From positions 28,963 through 92,962 of IMG/VR virus record IMGVR_UViG_3300035188_001035: 64,000 nucleotides of DNA. One strand, written 5' to 3'. Positions within the stretch are counted from its first letter, which is position 1, and the number at the start of each line of letters is the position of its first letter. The stretch is from a virus. The notes beneath the pieces are model-generated. The model was not told where the DNA came from. It saw nothing but the letters and a program-made list of their open reading frames with translations, and searched no databases. Positions 42,701 to 48,595 of this stretch are shown piece after piece. A program made the translations under genes and the position numbers.

Positions 42701-43339
42701 ATTAGCAGATAAACCAGCCTGTGCTAATGTAACTGATGCTTCAATCAAATCTTTAGAACTAACGCCGAATGAAACAGATAGTCTTCTTACTTCAGTGTTA
42801 ATAGAATCAATGTCGCTTTTAAAACCACCGGTAGTTTGTTGCAATCTAACAATTTGTCTATCAAAATCAACAAATTCTTTAAATGCTGAACTAAAAGCTC
42901 TAGCCAAACCATATATAGCTCCTGTAGGAATACTAAAAGCGGCAAATCTACGAACAGCCACCGCTGATTGTCTACCAAAGTCTGCCATTTCTGAAGATGC
43001 TGCTGCTATTTGTTTACTAGTAGAAGCTGTAGCAGATGATAGGTCTATCATACCTTTGGCTGCTGTTGTTGTTCCGGAACTTATAGTCTGTGTTGATTGA
43101 CCTAACCCACCAAGAACAGAACTAAGACCAGAAGCATTAGATTGTGCTTGAATAATAGCTTCATTTAATTGTTTAATACTATTAGTAACATTATCAATAC
43201 TTTTAGAGCTTTGGTTAGATATTTTTAAATTAAGATCAGTTTTAATAGAAGATAATTCTCTTCTAATATCACCAGCAATTTTGCTGAGATTTGATGGACC
43301 GCGTAAATTGATTTCTGCTGTTAAGTTAAAGGATGCCAT
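30731..43339 (-). CDS. Giant tape measure protein with embedded enzyme-like domains
   Basis: At 4202 residues this is one of the longest tape measures expected for a tailed phage; by the known rule of about 1.5 angstrom per residue it would specify a tail near 600 nm if fully helical. Residues 130-330 show the PhageMin_Tail-type core (FGVSSKDLIEASVTLAQAGLS). The sequence DTVPAMLTPGEFVV, with small variations, recurs five times at about 41430-41577, 38079-38230, 36118-36277, 32905-33053 and 31226-31383, each with a Gly-rich hinge. Embedded domains: HAD-like phosphatase (DFDKTL), HExxH (HESFHD), and an acyltransferase-like block. Long helices and AP-rich linkers fill the rest. The start lies after a terminator. 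Confidence 0.9.
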   Translation of the reverse strand: MASFNLTAEINLRGPSNLSKIAGDIRRELSSIKTDLNLKISNQSSKSIDNVTNSIKQLNEAIIQAQSNASGLSSVLGGLGQSTQTISSGTTTAAKGMIDLSSATASTSKQIAAASSEMADFGRQSAVAVRRFAAFSIPTGAIYGLARAFSSAFKEFVDFDRQIVRLQQTTGGFKSDIDSINTEVRRLSVSFGVSSKDLIEASVTLAQAGLSANQTKDALEALAKSALAPSFDSITETTEGAIAAFRQFGIETRDLESVLGSINAVAAAFAVESSDIISAIQRTGGVFATASKGVSEGSDALNEFIAVFTSIRATTRESAETIATGLRTIFTRVQRGSTIEALRDFGIELTNAQDKFVGAYEAVRRLSEGLSRLDPRSGEFAAIAEELGGFRQIGKVIPLIQQFATAQEALNIAQQGQGSLSSSAIQAQSALAVQFSKTREEFLAFVEALGRNKTFQNLISLGLTLTSTLIKVASAFQPLLPYLAILGGIKAASAATQFAGGFLSGVRKTPENTDTQSGNILETLLGSARNKEKTDSTINARLETVLSENTTALTNVTSAIRSLENTINRSGTTGPTTELNSGGKVLAFARGGVVPGTGSRDTVPAMLMPGEFVIRKKAVETLGANNLQKINKYAYGGKVKDLANIYPSISYAFGYDEVENDTIKDASKDVYIDPSQLSKAAIKKWKASKDRPWKKFEDLVSNEYGLQQDTKSKWALLDFPSQRSESKFMEKGSEYADPDSLKGNNDQTIAAKNYLFEQSVIKNPGNVPNVKVEELEKINNLPPATVYWASPQKFNQAGLFNRGGIIQKLMAGGVAEEMTSQTNAQQPSSLDDLLKRIQDLGGTTDLYKYISKPEISDIMTSSGLTKKPTASQLVDSRWLRKTKPDIFGDRSQYIPALTKVVEEAEAGYKEAQANAMKKAGLQAQAGIANKFGLLSIYPVGYNDLSEVKELTTGSGQKLLTQIVMKGLPSRYQKAISDIENELASAPTRAAEALQYTDIFGTGTPLAFDFDKTLVNSDESLFAGANGGIDFAKFNDLNLVKQGLEAAELTLLGEELKRRVQQTPELLDSIRILSARPQSNAPLLSDTLNRLGLPISSDKITGVSGAENKIDNLSFLETLIDDRVATVEDIKNRPRGLGYPQGRAIAYTEPTGYDPSSASSRRNRTTMMAANAEELAKRLGINISAEDDDNPLRPIDYPNGVGAYANFWDVPSNMPSDIKVTNNNSAEGRLWSEIERYYKKFGRGGMLTEAMSASQSPQGQAIQRYKEILSSILPPEMLTETGFLKQPSGKPEPIEIITADPGQAAVNTVEKAYYAGGLLFKALRSRIEKSKSLLSNQEYDALKSFVDQNLAFEGNEDVINLKGAAHRGTLAHESFHDIQGYLYDNYPEIMDKLFSAVEMSYKDIEAWYASGSSSWTGPGNYTLNNLFPTPRSRSPYPSTIAKTASAAVKKRIKSQVTPEESFKTIAQAQQDFGRLEAIPVLIGASSEGDSEATRILSNIFSTAGLNPDFYKTLPKFADGGVATVDGQKQTEKEYGKIGLRDDGSSISATYFRNNQRSGNVSAYKMRDYLYYVGISQATGGYGPRLYDVVMEAATANGAMLTSDRSSVSGDAKGVWEYYFNNRPDVRKTPLLKPEDWTKNQALIDPKLYGPEDTWPPFDDPAWVLQSGYSKQPSLISDPNSVIRMDQSMNSGSLAANYFAASASKFAKGGSAQDTVPALLTPGEFVINKKAAQKIGYSQLHRLNKADKIQGYNTGGIVGNIQRFAEGGGAKYKPEDFVSLINYSDVTGVQSAITDNGMKYAKALADAANALGDIKPIEDLAKTMQETLKKQLGDIGLQPSQFGISQSWAMWDIGKQLHLKQNPSESSNKYRLADPLSDPQLQQEMIDRMAGWEIGKAKGNIASSSWRLTEVGKEARLAGASPSADASDGGVEFARVLDEISQLDEAKAKFIDVSSAVGQSLDSISDKIKDSIIKTAITTRRSIEQQQKELSAYIRIARETGNPDALEPAGQNIQNIYKLFGEEIDTDKLNAVLEDVFKRIQLKESFSDIVSGTTELNKALNSPIDDLIALDIAVKKATETVGTLLPEMIPDELDIRAQRSVNAGRFRYGNARDLQASIETPLGRAGEYLGGNRFPGIGLLEKQAPKLAENLGKATEAAGGFVSVIGGASMFLGSRLPDIYTNLDKLAGTSLSTSTNAAGLAKGLSEAGGAAVGFAKLAQSAGMSPLGVGAASLTGLALGGAQGFIEGQIGKEMELTNKRVATSEANLAELFKEIQNPSDRGRFNELRTEIIKEYAAINREVGDISRNTAEETRTWLLNLGRAAKEAATAFITVQAILAGLSLAKAATGKSRGGKIAYYAKGGNVFEPKGTDTVPAMLTPGEFVVNKKATSKNLSLLKSINNGTYMSRGGVVEAALAGAGESMYQAFVPPNVPITVVLKGFATEDKTAGRPSTGYFGTLSDTFNPFDADFYRTTGRTEDEIYRLGARVSGVTAIFAGLAAAATGLGGLISVGGGGAATTAATSWPAGAMADVAAKTAAGGATGLTLGKTISAIGSFGGTILGVKGAFAALAAAAVALRSIFSSTAQNEKQRQNLLSSPLAEQAIKYAPLELANVPLKDLQNRLTQGKDLTGIERSQFFTEASGILESAQRIKLEEAGLRNAQGVTIGETPETSVRDFVNALDAGQKARAENVIESTKLELVLQKYIDQQKQISARAGTPDVEKTLTAEIDRINQNIKVNELSFNEIIDAIKKQDPNLNKEVKNAIESGLRALGRAGEPILKQAEADRLGTVTRIQVDRLNNALNVFEAAINKASDVFQDAARDRELSIGTRLGGKATISKASNKNLTVLNNLLASSNDDIARAIQNVTGGLGFDKELTDVFKQRILTEKILTQDLPNIIGKSIARNATLGARDPGDEVDTAFIANEVTDALKNVVGEDFAKSIGGKVSDLITKPSREGGPLANAKDLINDQKALKNVIDQVVALSPVLKRSEEARLKTLNEVNQRLQEYSDALVQITNLEIQAGKIRTEGANSIDKALNRTVSMDRLFKPFNDEISRLTTIPNIAQDQGAAGAGIRQAGTLDPLEIRKRLDFADDLRAGIQKELDRAATIPDQKDREKEVSLLTNKLGKITAEGEKLRLALNKLATDGQRAALSLAKIQDLRQAQQGGRNILTDIIKNVNNPEWQVDFVNSVDAYSRALTGNIQNFELPQAVAGLEKIVSMVPQAQGEELTKQFFDNVLTKIGREDPTLAATLDFIKNQLGLRPGRENPEIEAEVGRARMLFEEQRKATEQLKERMEAGANILFTEVEKSAQLWSATVTESAKLLKESIKPQEFELKRDPNKPEPPAAGNAAPAAPAAPAGAAPAGAAPDPATVLKPSVIQDSFTNALVLTNKKLDTIAEILRTVDREDLEGAAVKALTSNNTKLPTTYASTGKYINFKPKGSDTVPAMLTPGEFVVNREATRKNLPLLKSINSGGSLQKNGMNYFADGTNKPLKKYNPFGGEIKDLGPNPYAGGSPMMDLSQSTITEEEIKRRKAAEKRYSRYFNGRLWREFFEEQLNGIFTPPDPKITARQTRKLLNAGKDYKKGEVFTGVPSETGQVVSDITGLPIVGKTVELGLSVADPAVMATMIGTAGLGTGAAFAVEAGAPTTAAGIAYATGDNEGAKEALLMAAFTVAAHGAFKLAELGMSKHLSKQANARLLEGANFKPNEADIELAAKNLAQRMREAEVAGVHGTKYPWADLPDAQMRDSKGIFIGEFGESPKFTDPNRPGMGNLGPGKYVGTETNVPRGSLPSTTTLEEAAQTAIRYAWDGTTPITDARLVLTRTSEPILESNIARVTDQSNLAARMYADELSTAAGYQPKPGETIKDVLNNSIDTYATRTGADEDALISWVEEIKNKAKIKAVEGPNTFIEGPGAPPGTSRAIATDVPITLESIKLMDLFRKEVHFHLSPLADKLGIEAAKIAQEKYAHSIDIQHHANGGLIYANDGKYINFKPKGTDTVPAMLTPGEFVVNAKSTKNNLSLLKSINNGQNPDYFQNGGMIGSYGAGGNSGGGRPSQSGVLDIESLNSAFDNFSRSVDSLKSVIDSFVQTGNKISSAFGQLNSIESGAAKLSVAAASINSASNNFNNTINGFNTSLRSLERAISRIPSNISLNINGSIPVNVTVEMNGEAVQQDMPQLRDEVIGAVENAIRDAMPGININIRR
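38452..38712 (-). other. Acyltransferase-like block inside tape measure
   Basis: The segment LYYVGISQATGGYGPRLYDVVMEAA, continuing with TSDRSSVSGDAKGVWEYYF, near residues 1560-1620, resembles a domain seen in other phage virion proteins, with the GNAT-like turn GGYGPRLYDVVMEAA. No chemistry is established here; the name is by pattern. Confidence 0.4.
39140..39300 (-). other. HExxH metallopeptidase-like motif inside tape measure
   Basis: The residues LAHESFHDIQGYLYDNYPEI, near residue 1371, contain HExxH (H-E-S-F-H) within a helical context and a nearby acidic residue. This is the core zinc site of many metallopeptidases. A third ligand is not certain. It may cut cell-wall peptide or a tail partner during infection, or be non-catalytic. 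Confidence 0.4.
39895..40343 (-). other. HAD-like domain inside tape measure
   Basis: Around residues 1000-1150 of the tape measure, AFDFDKTLVNSDESLF supplies the DxDxT motif I of haloacid dehalogenase-type phosphatases, and RILSARPQSNAPLLSDTL supplies the motif II region with its Ser/Arg. The motif III lysine (DNLSFLETLIDDR follows) is plausible. An active phosphatase in a tail lumen is unusual, and the domain could be structural only. Confidence 0.55.
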
Positions 43340-43355
43340 ATTTTATCCCATAAAT

Positions 43356-43387
43356 ATAAAAAGCACCATGAAATTAATCATGATGCT
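43356..43387 (-). terminator. Rho-independent terminator before tape measure gene
   Basis: On the minus strand a 10-base stem (AGCATCATGA pairs with TCATGGTGCT, one G.U pair) with a six-base loop is followed by a run of T residues. It lies 17 bases before the tape measure ATG, after the chaperone-like gene, and may dampen or separate transcription of the tape measure. Confidence 0.65.
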
Positions 43388-43424
43388 AGTTATATATTCT
43401 GTTAAAGACAAAAATAAGATATTA

Positions 43425-44297
43425 TCAACTATTAGGTTTTGCTTCTGTAACTTCTGCAACTGTTTCTGTTGTGGGTTTAGGAGCATCTTCCTTTTTTTCC
43501 TGTTCTTCAATAATTGGGTTGCCATCATCATCTATAAAGGGTTTAAAGTCTATAACGTAATCACCGTTAGCATCAACTAAATTACCATTCTTATCAACAT
43601 ATTCGCCTTTTTCATTTATGAATCTACCAAATTCGTCTATTAATCTACCCTCAGAATCAACCAAATGACCGTCTTTATTAACTAGTCGTAATCTATCATC
43701 AACAAATTTATACTTGATCAAAAATTTATTTTCTGGCAATTTCTTTTCATAATCGCTATCTAGTCCGTATAGCATATTAGCCAAAATTTGAGCCGCTTTA
43801 ACTGCAATAGGTTCAGAAGCTCTTGCCAAATAATCTTCATAATTTTTAAAATACTTATCTTTAGTAGAAGAATACACCAAGCCTGCTGATATAAGATAGT
43901 TAAATCTAGCATTATCAGCCTGTCCTTCTGCTGTATGATTGTCCAAATTAGTTCTTACTGATATTAAGTCTCTAAGATCTTCTCTTAGTTTTTTCATTTT
44001 AACAGCAATATCCTTGGCGGATTTTAGGCTAATACCGCCTTTGGCCAATGATTTTTCACAGTCAAGAATCTCTTGTTGTATAGTATTAAATTTAATTTGT
44101 TTATTATCATCCCATAGACCTTGTTCTTTTAATAGATCGTCTAGTCTGGCCCTTACTATACAGCCAGATTTAACAGCATCAGAAAAAGCCTGATTATAAA
44201 CCTTTTGGGCTTCTCTTTGATCGGCTAATGATGGTGATTTGATACTAAACTCTTGTTCTCTTCCGCCAACATTAAAAGTAAATGTTTCCATATTCAT
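43425..44297 (-). CDS. Tail assembly chaperone-like protein with glycine-heptad tail
   Basis: The 290-residue product lies directly upstream of the tape measure, the usual place of tail assembly chaperones. The N-terminal part is helical, with GGREQEFSIKSPSLADQREAQKVY. The C-terminal part has about six copies of a seven-residue unit ending in glycine (HLVDSEG, RLIDEFG, RFINEKG, EYVDKNG, NLVDANG). These are probably beta-turn repeats. The charged end EEQEKKEDAP precedes the stop. It overlaps the next gene upstream by 4 bases. A second chaperone by frameshift was not evident. Confidence 0.6.
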   Translation of the reverse strand: MNMETFTFNVGGREQEFSIKSPSLADQREAQKVYNQAFSDAVKSGCIVRARLDDLLKEQGLWDDNKQIKFNTIQQEILDCEKSLAKGGISLKSAKDIAVKMKKLREDLRDLISVRTNLDNHTAEGQADNARFNYLISAGLVYSSTKDKYFKNYEDYLARASEPIAVKAAQILANMLYGLDSDYEKKLPENKFLIKYKFVDDRLRLVNKDGHLVDSEGRLIDEFGRFINEKGEYVDKNGNLVDANGDYVIDFKPFIDDDGNPIIEEQEKKEDAPKPTTETVAEVTEAKPNS

Positions 44298-44608
44298 AGG
44301 TCTTCGCTCCTTTGATTGTTTTTATTAATAAGAAAGTGATATCTGTAAAGTTCTTGTTCTTTTTCAATATGGTCTATAATTTCATCAATAGCTTCTCTCA
44401 TTTGGTTATTACCATGATTTAATATAGATGTTCTAACATAATCCCAAGATTCTAAAAATTCTAATTGTTTATCTGTTAATGGTTTATCAGAATTGTGTCC
44501 CCATAGATAACCAAAAGCATCCTCAAATCTAGCTAAAGATCCTATCATTGTTGTTTGAAATCTTTTACTAATTTGATTGATGATTCCTTTTTTATGCTGT
44601 CTATTCAT
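44294..44608 (-). CDS. Small protein between tail tube and chaperone genes
   Basis: This 104-residue protein contains FQTTMIGSLARFEDAFGYLWG and a helical C-terminus (MREAIDEIIDHIEKEQEL). The 'RFxTTMIGxLxxFExxFGxLWG' pattern is one I have seen in T4-like phage hypothetical proteins, but no function is known. It overlaps the next gene by 4 bases. Confidence 0.6.
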   Translation of the reverse strand: MNRQHKKGIINQISKRFQTTMIGSLARFEDAFGYLWGHNSDKPLTDKQLEFLESWDYVRTSILNHGNNQMREAIDEIIDHIEKEQELYRYHFLINKNNQRSEDL

Positions 44609-44622
44609 AGTGATTCCTTTTA

Positions 44623-45663
44623 TTATTTATTTTTGAATTTATCATTAACCTTTTCCATAGCTTGTCTTTGAATATTTTGTTTTACGAAAGATAAATCTTT
44701 CCACTGTACTTCTTTGCCTTCTTGATGTATCTTAATCATTTCCTCTAAATTCTTTTTGTCTTGTACGCTATTAAGTGATAAAATTTCTTTTCTCTCATTA
44801 GGATCATGAGATATATAGAAGATTTCTCCCGCGTTCTTTACATTACCCCCAACCTTATCCAGAACATTATTTTTCTTTTTCTCTTTTTCAATTTTTCTAT
44901 TCTGATAGATGAACCAACCATCGAGAGCATCATCATCATCAATAATTTGTTCTGATGGTGCTTCTGGATGTTGTTTAGCGTTTTCGTACATTCTATTAAT
45001 ATTAATTAAATGTCTGTAGTCATCATTTATTTCTAAAAAATTTTTTTCTAGACTCATGCTTGATGTATATGATTTCCACAGGTCTGATCTCGCTAATAAT
45101 CTTAAATCATTAACATTAATACTGTTATTAATAATTTCTTTAATAAATATCTGTAGATCTTGATGATTATATGAATCTTGATACGGATTCACAAATACTA
45201 AATTATCTTTATCATCATATATACTATTCATAATTAAAAATTCGTTTTTAATAGTTATAGCCTGTTCAATAATACTTAAATAATTTAATGAATTTTTTTT
45301 CTGGTATAGTAATTCTAAATCTGAATTTAACTGATGAATTTGTTTTTTGATAGATTTTCTTTTATTTTCATTAACAAAATTTATATACAATTCAATTTTA
45401 GTATTTTCTATAATTTCATTTAGTGTTGTAATCTTATCATTATCTGCTGGTAGCCAAATTTTATTAACAGCTAAATAAAGATCAATTTCTTTTTGTGTTA
45501 ACCATGTTTTATCGTATTTATTATCTTCAATAATAGTATCATATAAATATTCTGCTTGATACTTAATATGAGCATCAGGATATACAATTTTATATTTTGT
45601 ATTATCTACATATATATAATAATATCCTAATAAAATACGATATAATAATTTTTCATTGTTCAC
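44623..45663 (-). CDS. Unknown coiled-coil protein, GTG start
   Basis: The gene probably begins with GTG at 45663, which overlaps the upstream stop by 11 bases and follows an AGGA site; no ATG is available in frame nearby. The 346-residue product is rich in helices (residues 95-150 KQIHQLNSDLELLYQKKNSLNYL) and in Asn, Lys and Ile. It lies between the tail-tube-like genes and the tape measure, as tail assembly or terminator proteins do. Function not recognised. Confidence 0.6.
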   Translation of the reverse strand: MNNEKLLYRILLGYYYIYVDNTKYKIVYPDAHIKYQAEYLYDTIIEDNKYDKTWLTQKEIDLYLAVNKIWLPADNDKITTLNEIIENTKIELYINFVNENKRKSIKKQIHQLNSDLELLYQKKNSLNYLSIIEQAITIKNEFLIMNSIYDDKDNLVFVNPYQDSYNHQDLQIFIKEIINNSINVNDLRLLARSDLWKSYTSSMSLEKNFLEINDDYRHLININRMYENAKQHPEAPSEQIIDDDDALDGWFIYQNRKIEKEKKKNNVLDKVGGNVKNAGEIFYISHDPNERKEILSLNSVQDKKNLEEMIKIHQEGKEVQWKDLSFVKQNIQRQAMEKVNDKFKNK

Positions 45664-46591
45664 AAGGATCCTCGTCTGGAAAAATATATACCGGTTCTAA
45701 TCCTACTGGTGTTTCATAACTAGTATACGTTGCTGATATGGTCTGATTATCAGAAGAATCCGCTGTTGCCCCACTATATTGTAATCCTGTTAAATATGAC
45801 TTAGGAATACTAATGGGAGAACCTTCACATAGCGATATATTAATATCTGTTTTATATGTTTTAGGATTTTTACAGGCAGTGTCCATTGCTGAAATTTCAT
45901 ACGTATCTAGATCTTGAGATAATAAATCAAAAGTACATGATGTTTCAACAGGAAAACTGATGTATGATGCATAAGGTTTTCTGGTAGCAAATTCATTAAC
46001 AAGTTGTCTATTAAAAGTTCTTGTTATAGTAATAGATTGTAGTGCATTTAATGCTATTTCTGCTGGAATAGTTCCTGTAAATTTATTACGTAAAGTTAAA
46101 TATGTTGTCGATGTTGGCGAAGGAACTTTAAAAGGAACAGACGCCCCTGCATCAACTGCGGGTTTACTATATCCTCTATATGATCTTTGTATTGTTCCTG
46201 GTCCATCCACACTTAAAGAATATGTAATAGAATTTAAAAGCATTAATGATCCACCAATAGCTTTATGATCTAGTGGAACATTGGTTGTTTTGATATCTGG
46301 CCAAGTATTAGGATCATCTAGTCCAACTAATAATTTAAAACCCACAATACTATTTAATCCTTCTTCACTAGCCAATGGTGGAAATCCATTTACCATATAA
46401 CTAGTATATCTAATCTCTATATCAGGATTTAATCCATATGTAGCTATAGGATTACTATTTTGTGGCTGATAGATATTATTAATAGATCTGGATAAAGAAT
46501 AGTCAACAGATAATATATCTGGTAGCGGGCTTCCTGTACAAGTTCCTATGCCCAAACAGCCATTGAATACTCTTTTATTAGTTCCTGACAC
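45653..46591 (-). CDS. Tail-tube-like protein, paralogue 2
   Basis: The 312-residue protein has the same order of segments as the next gene: an N-terminal RVFNGCLGIG (RVFYASHGVA), central NALQSITITRTFNRQLVNEFATRKPYASYISFPVETS (NLSSITISTDLGREAIYKLGQYAPYHRYVNFPIEIT), and late ISISLCEGS-like (ISIEVCADSG). Such beta-rich 300-residue proteins in this position are major tail tube proteins. Two copies may form alternating rings or serve as tube and tube-terminator. Confidence 0.65.
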   Translation of the reverse strand: MSGTNKRVFNGCLGIGTCTGSPLPDILSVDYSLSRSINNIYQPQNSNPIATYGLNPDIEIRYTSYMVNGFPPLASEEGLNSIVGFKLLVGLDDPNTWPDIKTTNVPLDHKAIGGSLMLLNSITYSLSVDGPGTIQRSYRGYSKPAVDAGASVPFKVPSPTSTTYLTLRNKFTGTIPAEIALNALQSITITRTFNRQLVNEFATRKPYASYISFPVETSCTFDLLSQDLDTYEISAMDTACKNPKTYKTDINISLCEGSPISIPKSYLTGLQYSGATADSSDNQTISATYTSYETPVGLEPVYIFPDEDPCEQ

Positions 46592-46620
46592 AAACTTTTC
46601 CTTTTAGTTTGTATAATTTA

Positions 46621-46640
46621 ACTATATAATTTTATATAGT
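46621..46640 (-). promoter_or_regulatory. AT palindrome between tube paralogues
   Basis: A perfect 9-base inverted repeat with a two-base centre (actatataa tt ttatatagt) lies in the 57-base gap. It could be a weak hairpin or RNA-processing site, or chance in AT-rich DNA. Confidence 0.3.
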
Positions 46641-46648
46641 ATAATTAA

Positions 46649-47560
46649 TTATGTTGTACTGATAGTAAGATCGTTATATGTTACATAAGTATATGTAATT
46701 TCAACATTACCGCCACCAGTATCACCACCAGTATAGTTAACCGATTGTAATCTATTCTTATTGCCAAGATTAAATGTGTGAGTGGCATTACCAGAATCAG
46801 CACAAACTTCAATACTAATAGATTGCTCTGGTGGTAGACCTGTTGGATCACAGTCAATACCAGTAATATCAAGAGCAACACCATCAGTTGTTGTTGCTGT
46901 AACAGCAATTTCTGTTGTGATTTCAATGGGGAAGTTTACATAACGATGATAAGGAGCGTATTGGCCAAGTTTATAGATAGCTTCACGACCAAGATCGGTA
47001 CTAATAGTGATACTACTAAGATTTTTACCAGAAACTTCTGATGGTAAGGTTGAACCACTAACTTGTAGATTTTGTCTACGAGCAACCATATTACCAGAAT
47101 CACTAGGAGCACTAACACTACCACTCAAACTCTTATTATCGCCAATAAATGTAACTTCTTCTGTGAAATTACCATCTACTGGAAATGTATATGATAATGA
47201 ACTAATATAAATACCTGTGCATGTAACTGCTGCTGTACTAGTTAGTGCTTCAGAAGTATCGCTACCAACACCAACAACAACTCTAGATTTAGTATTTGCT
47301 GTACTAACTAAACTACCACCGCCAGTAGCTAATTCATAAATTGTAGATTCACCGTCTAGAACTTTAGATACGGTAATTTCTACTGTAGGATCAGTAATCA
47401 TGTTATCATAGATGGCTAGCTGACCTAGTTGGAAAGCTTGCTCTAGATTGAAATTTGTTGTTATACCAACGCTCTGAGCGCCTTGTACTGTTGTGGCGGA
47501 TCCGGCCTGTGTGCCTACTGCTACGCCGTGACTAGCATAAAAAACACGATTATTTGGCAT
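46649..47560 (-). CDS. Major tail-tube-like protein
   Basis: The 303-residue protein has an AT-lighter codon mix like the capsid genes, fitting high expression. The sequence has abundant short strands and Thr/Ser/Gly, TNFNLEQAFQLGQLAIYDN, then YISSLSYTFPVDGNFTEEVTFIGDNKS, typical of tail tube proteins. The start ATG follows a GGAG site at 9-base spacing. It is paralogous to the 312-residue protein encoded downstream. Confidence 0.7.
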   Translation of the reverse strand: MPNNRVFYASHGVAVGTQAGSATTVQGAQSVGITTNFNLEQAFQLGQLAIYDNMITDPTVEITVSKVLDGESTIYELATGGGSLVSTANTKSRVVVGVGSDTSEALTSTAAVTCTGIYISSLSYTFPVDGNFTEEVTFIGDNKSLSGSVSAPSDSGNMVARRQNLQVSGSTLPSEVSGKNLSSITISTDLGREAIYKLGQYAPYHRYVNFPIEITTEIAVTATTTDGVALDITGIDCDPTGLPPEQSISIEVCADSGNATHTFNLGNKNRLQSVNYTGGDTGGGNVEITYTYVTYNDLTISTT

Positions 47561-47628
47561 TTTAAATCTCCATCTTTATAGTAACTTATGGGTTTTCTAA
47601 CAGAATTAATGTAATATACACCCACCAA

Positions 47629-48594
47629 CTAAAAAGCAGTGAAAATAATTTGATTAGTTAATCTTACAACAGCACCATACATTCTTATATTAGTAAACAT
47701 AATATCAGATATATTAACTTTCATAAATTGACATCTAATCCATTTATAATCATCATTATTAACTAATAAATTATAATTTTGGCCATTTATATTTTTAGAT
47801 CCGTCGTATTTTAATGGATATACTCCGCTTTTGACAACATTATCAGTTTTATAAAGCCATATGACCCTATCTTCTTGAAGACGTAAAATATCAACAATAT
47901 TATTTTTGTCATGACTATTATCTGATAAAATATGTAATAATATATCTTGGTCTATAATCAAAGATTTATCGCCTAATCTAAATGGTCTAGAGTTTGATGA
48001 AGCTATAGTTTCTATAATTACTGCTGGTAATTGAACTCTATGTTCAGAACCTATACTAAAATCTCCTTTGTCAGATAATGCAAAGCCTGTTTTATTTTCC
48101 AAGCTTTTTTGTTGTATTTCTTTCCAATAAGGAAATTCTTCCATTTTATAAACTTGAATATTTCTATAACTATATTCCATTTCAACTAAAGATCCTGAAG
48201 GAATAGCAGAATTGAATATAACCTTACCTTCTGGATAATTTAATTTATATGTTATAGATCCACTACCTGTAGGTGCGGGATAAAATGTGTTATTTACATA
48301 TACTCCACTAATGTTAATAGGATAAACTCCACTATAATTTACTCCTGATTCATATATCCAATCTTTTCTTGGTGTTTGCCAAACAGTATTATTGGTCCGA
48401 GACTTATCTTGTGTGGGTTTTAAGATATGTAAATTAAAATTATCAATATTTACTGTTGGTTTTTCAATATTAGTAAATCCACCAGCATTTAAAAATCCCC
48501 AATCTAAAAAAGATTTAAGATTATTTTCTAATTCATTAATAATTAATGTTTGGCCTAAACTATTAACACCCATAAATTTTGGATCATATGTCAT
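47629..48594 (-). CDS. Head-tail connector/tail completion-like protein
   Basis: The 321 residues include LNYPEGKVIFNSAIPSGS and VEMEYSYRNIQVYKMEEFPYW, in a largely beta structure with a C-terminal part FMKVNISDIMFTNIRM. Placed between the head-connector-like genes and the tail tube, it fits a tail completion or neck protein. The name is by position only. Confidence 0.5.
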   Translation of the reverse strand: MTYDPKFMGVNSLGQTLIINELENNLKSFLDWGFLNAGGFTNIEKPTVNIDNFNLHILKPTQDKSRTNNTVWQTPRKDWIYESGVNYSGVYPINISGVYVNNTFYPAPTGSGSITYKLNYPEGKVIFNSAIPSGSLVEMEYSYRNIQVYKMEEFPYWKEIQQKSLENKTGFALSDKGDFSIGSEHRVQLPAVIIETIASSNSRPFRLGDKSLIIDQDILLHILSDNSHDKNNIVDILRLQEDRVIWLYKTDNVVKSGVYPLKYDGSKNINGQNYNLLVNNDDYKWIRCQFMKVNISDIMFTNIRMYGAVVRLTNQIIFTAF

Positions 48595-48595
48595 A

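Noticed and set aside
46621-46640. Terminator in the AT palindrome
   Set aside because: The stem has no GC pairs to speak of and no T-run follows, so it is kept only as a weak site.
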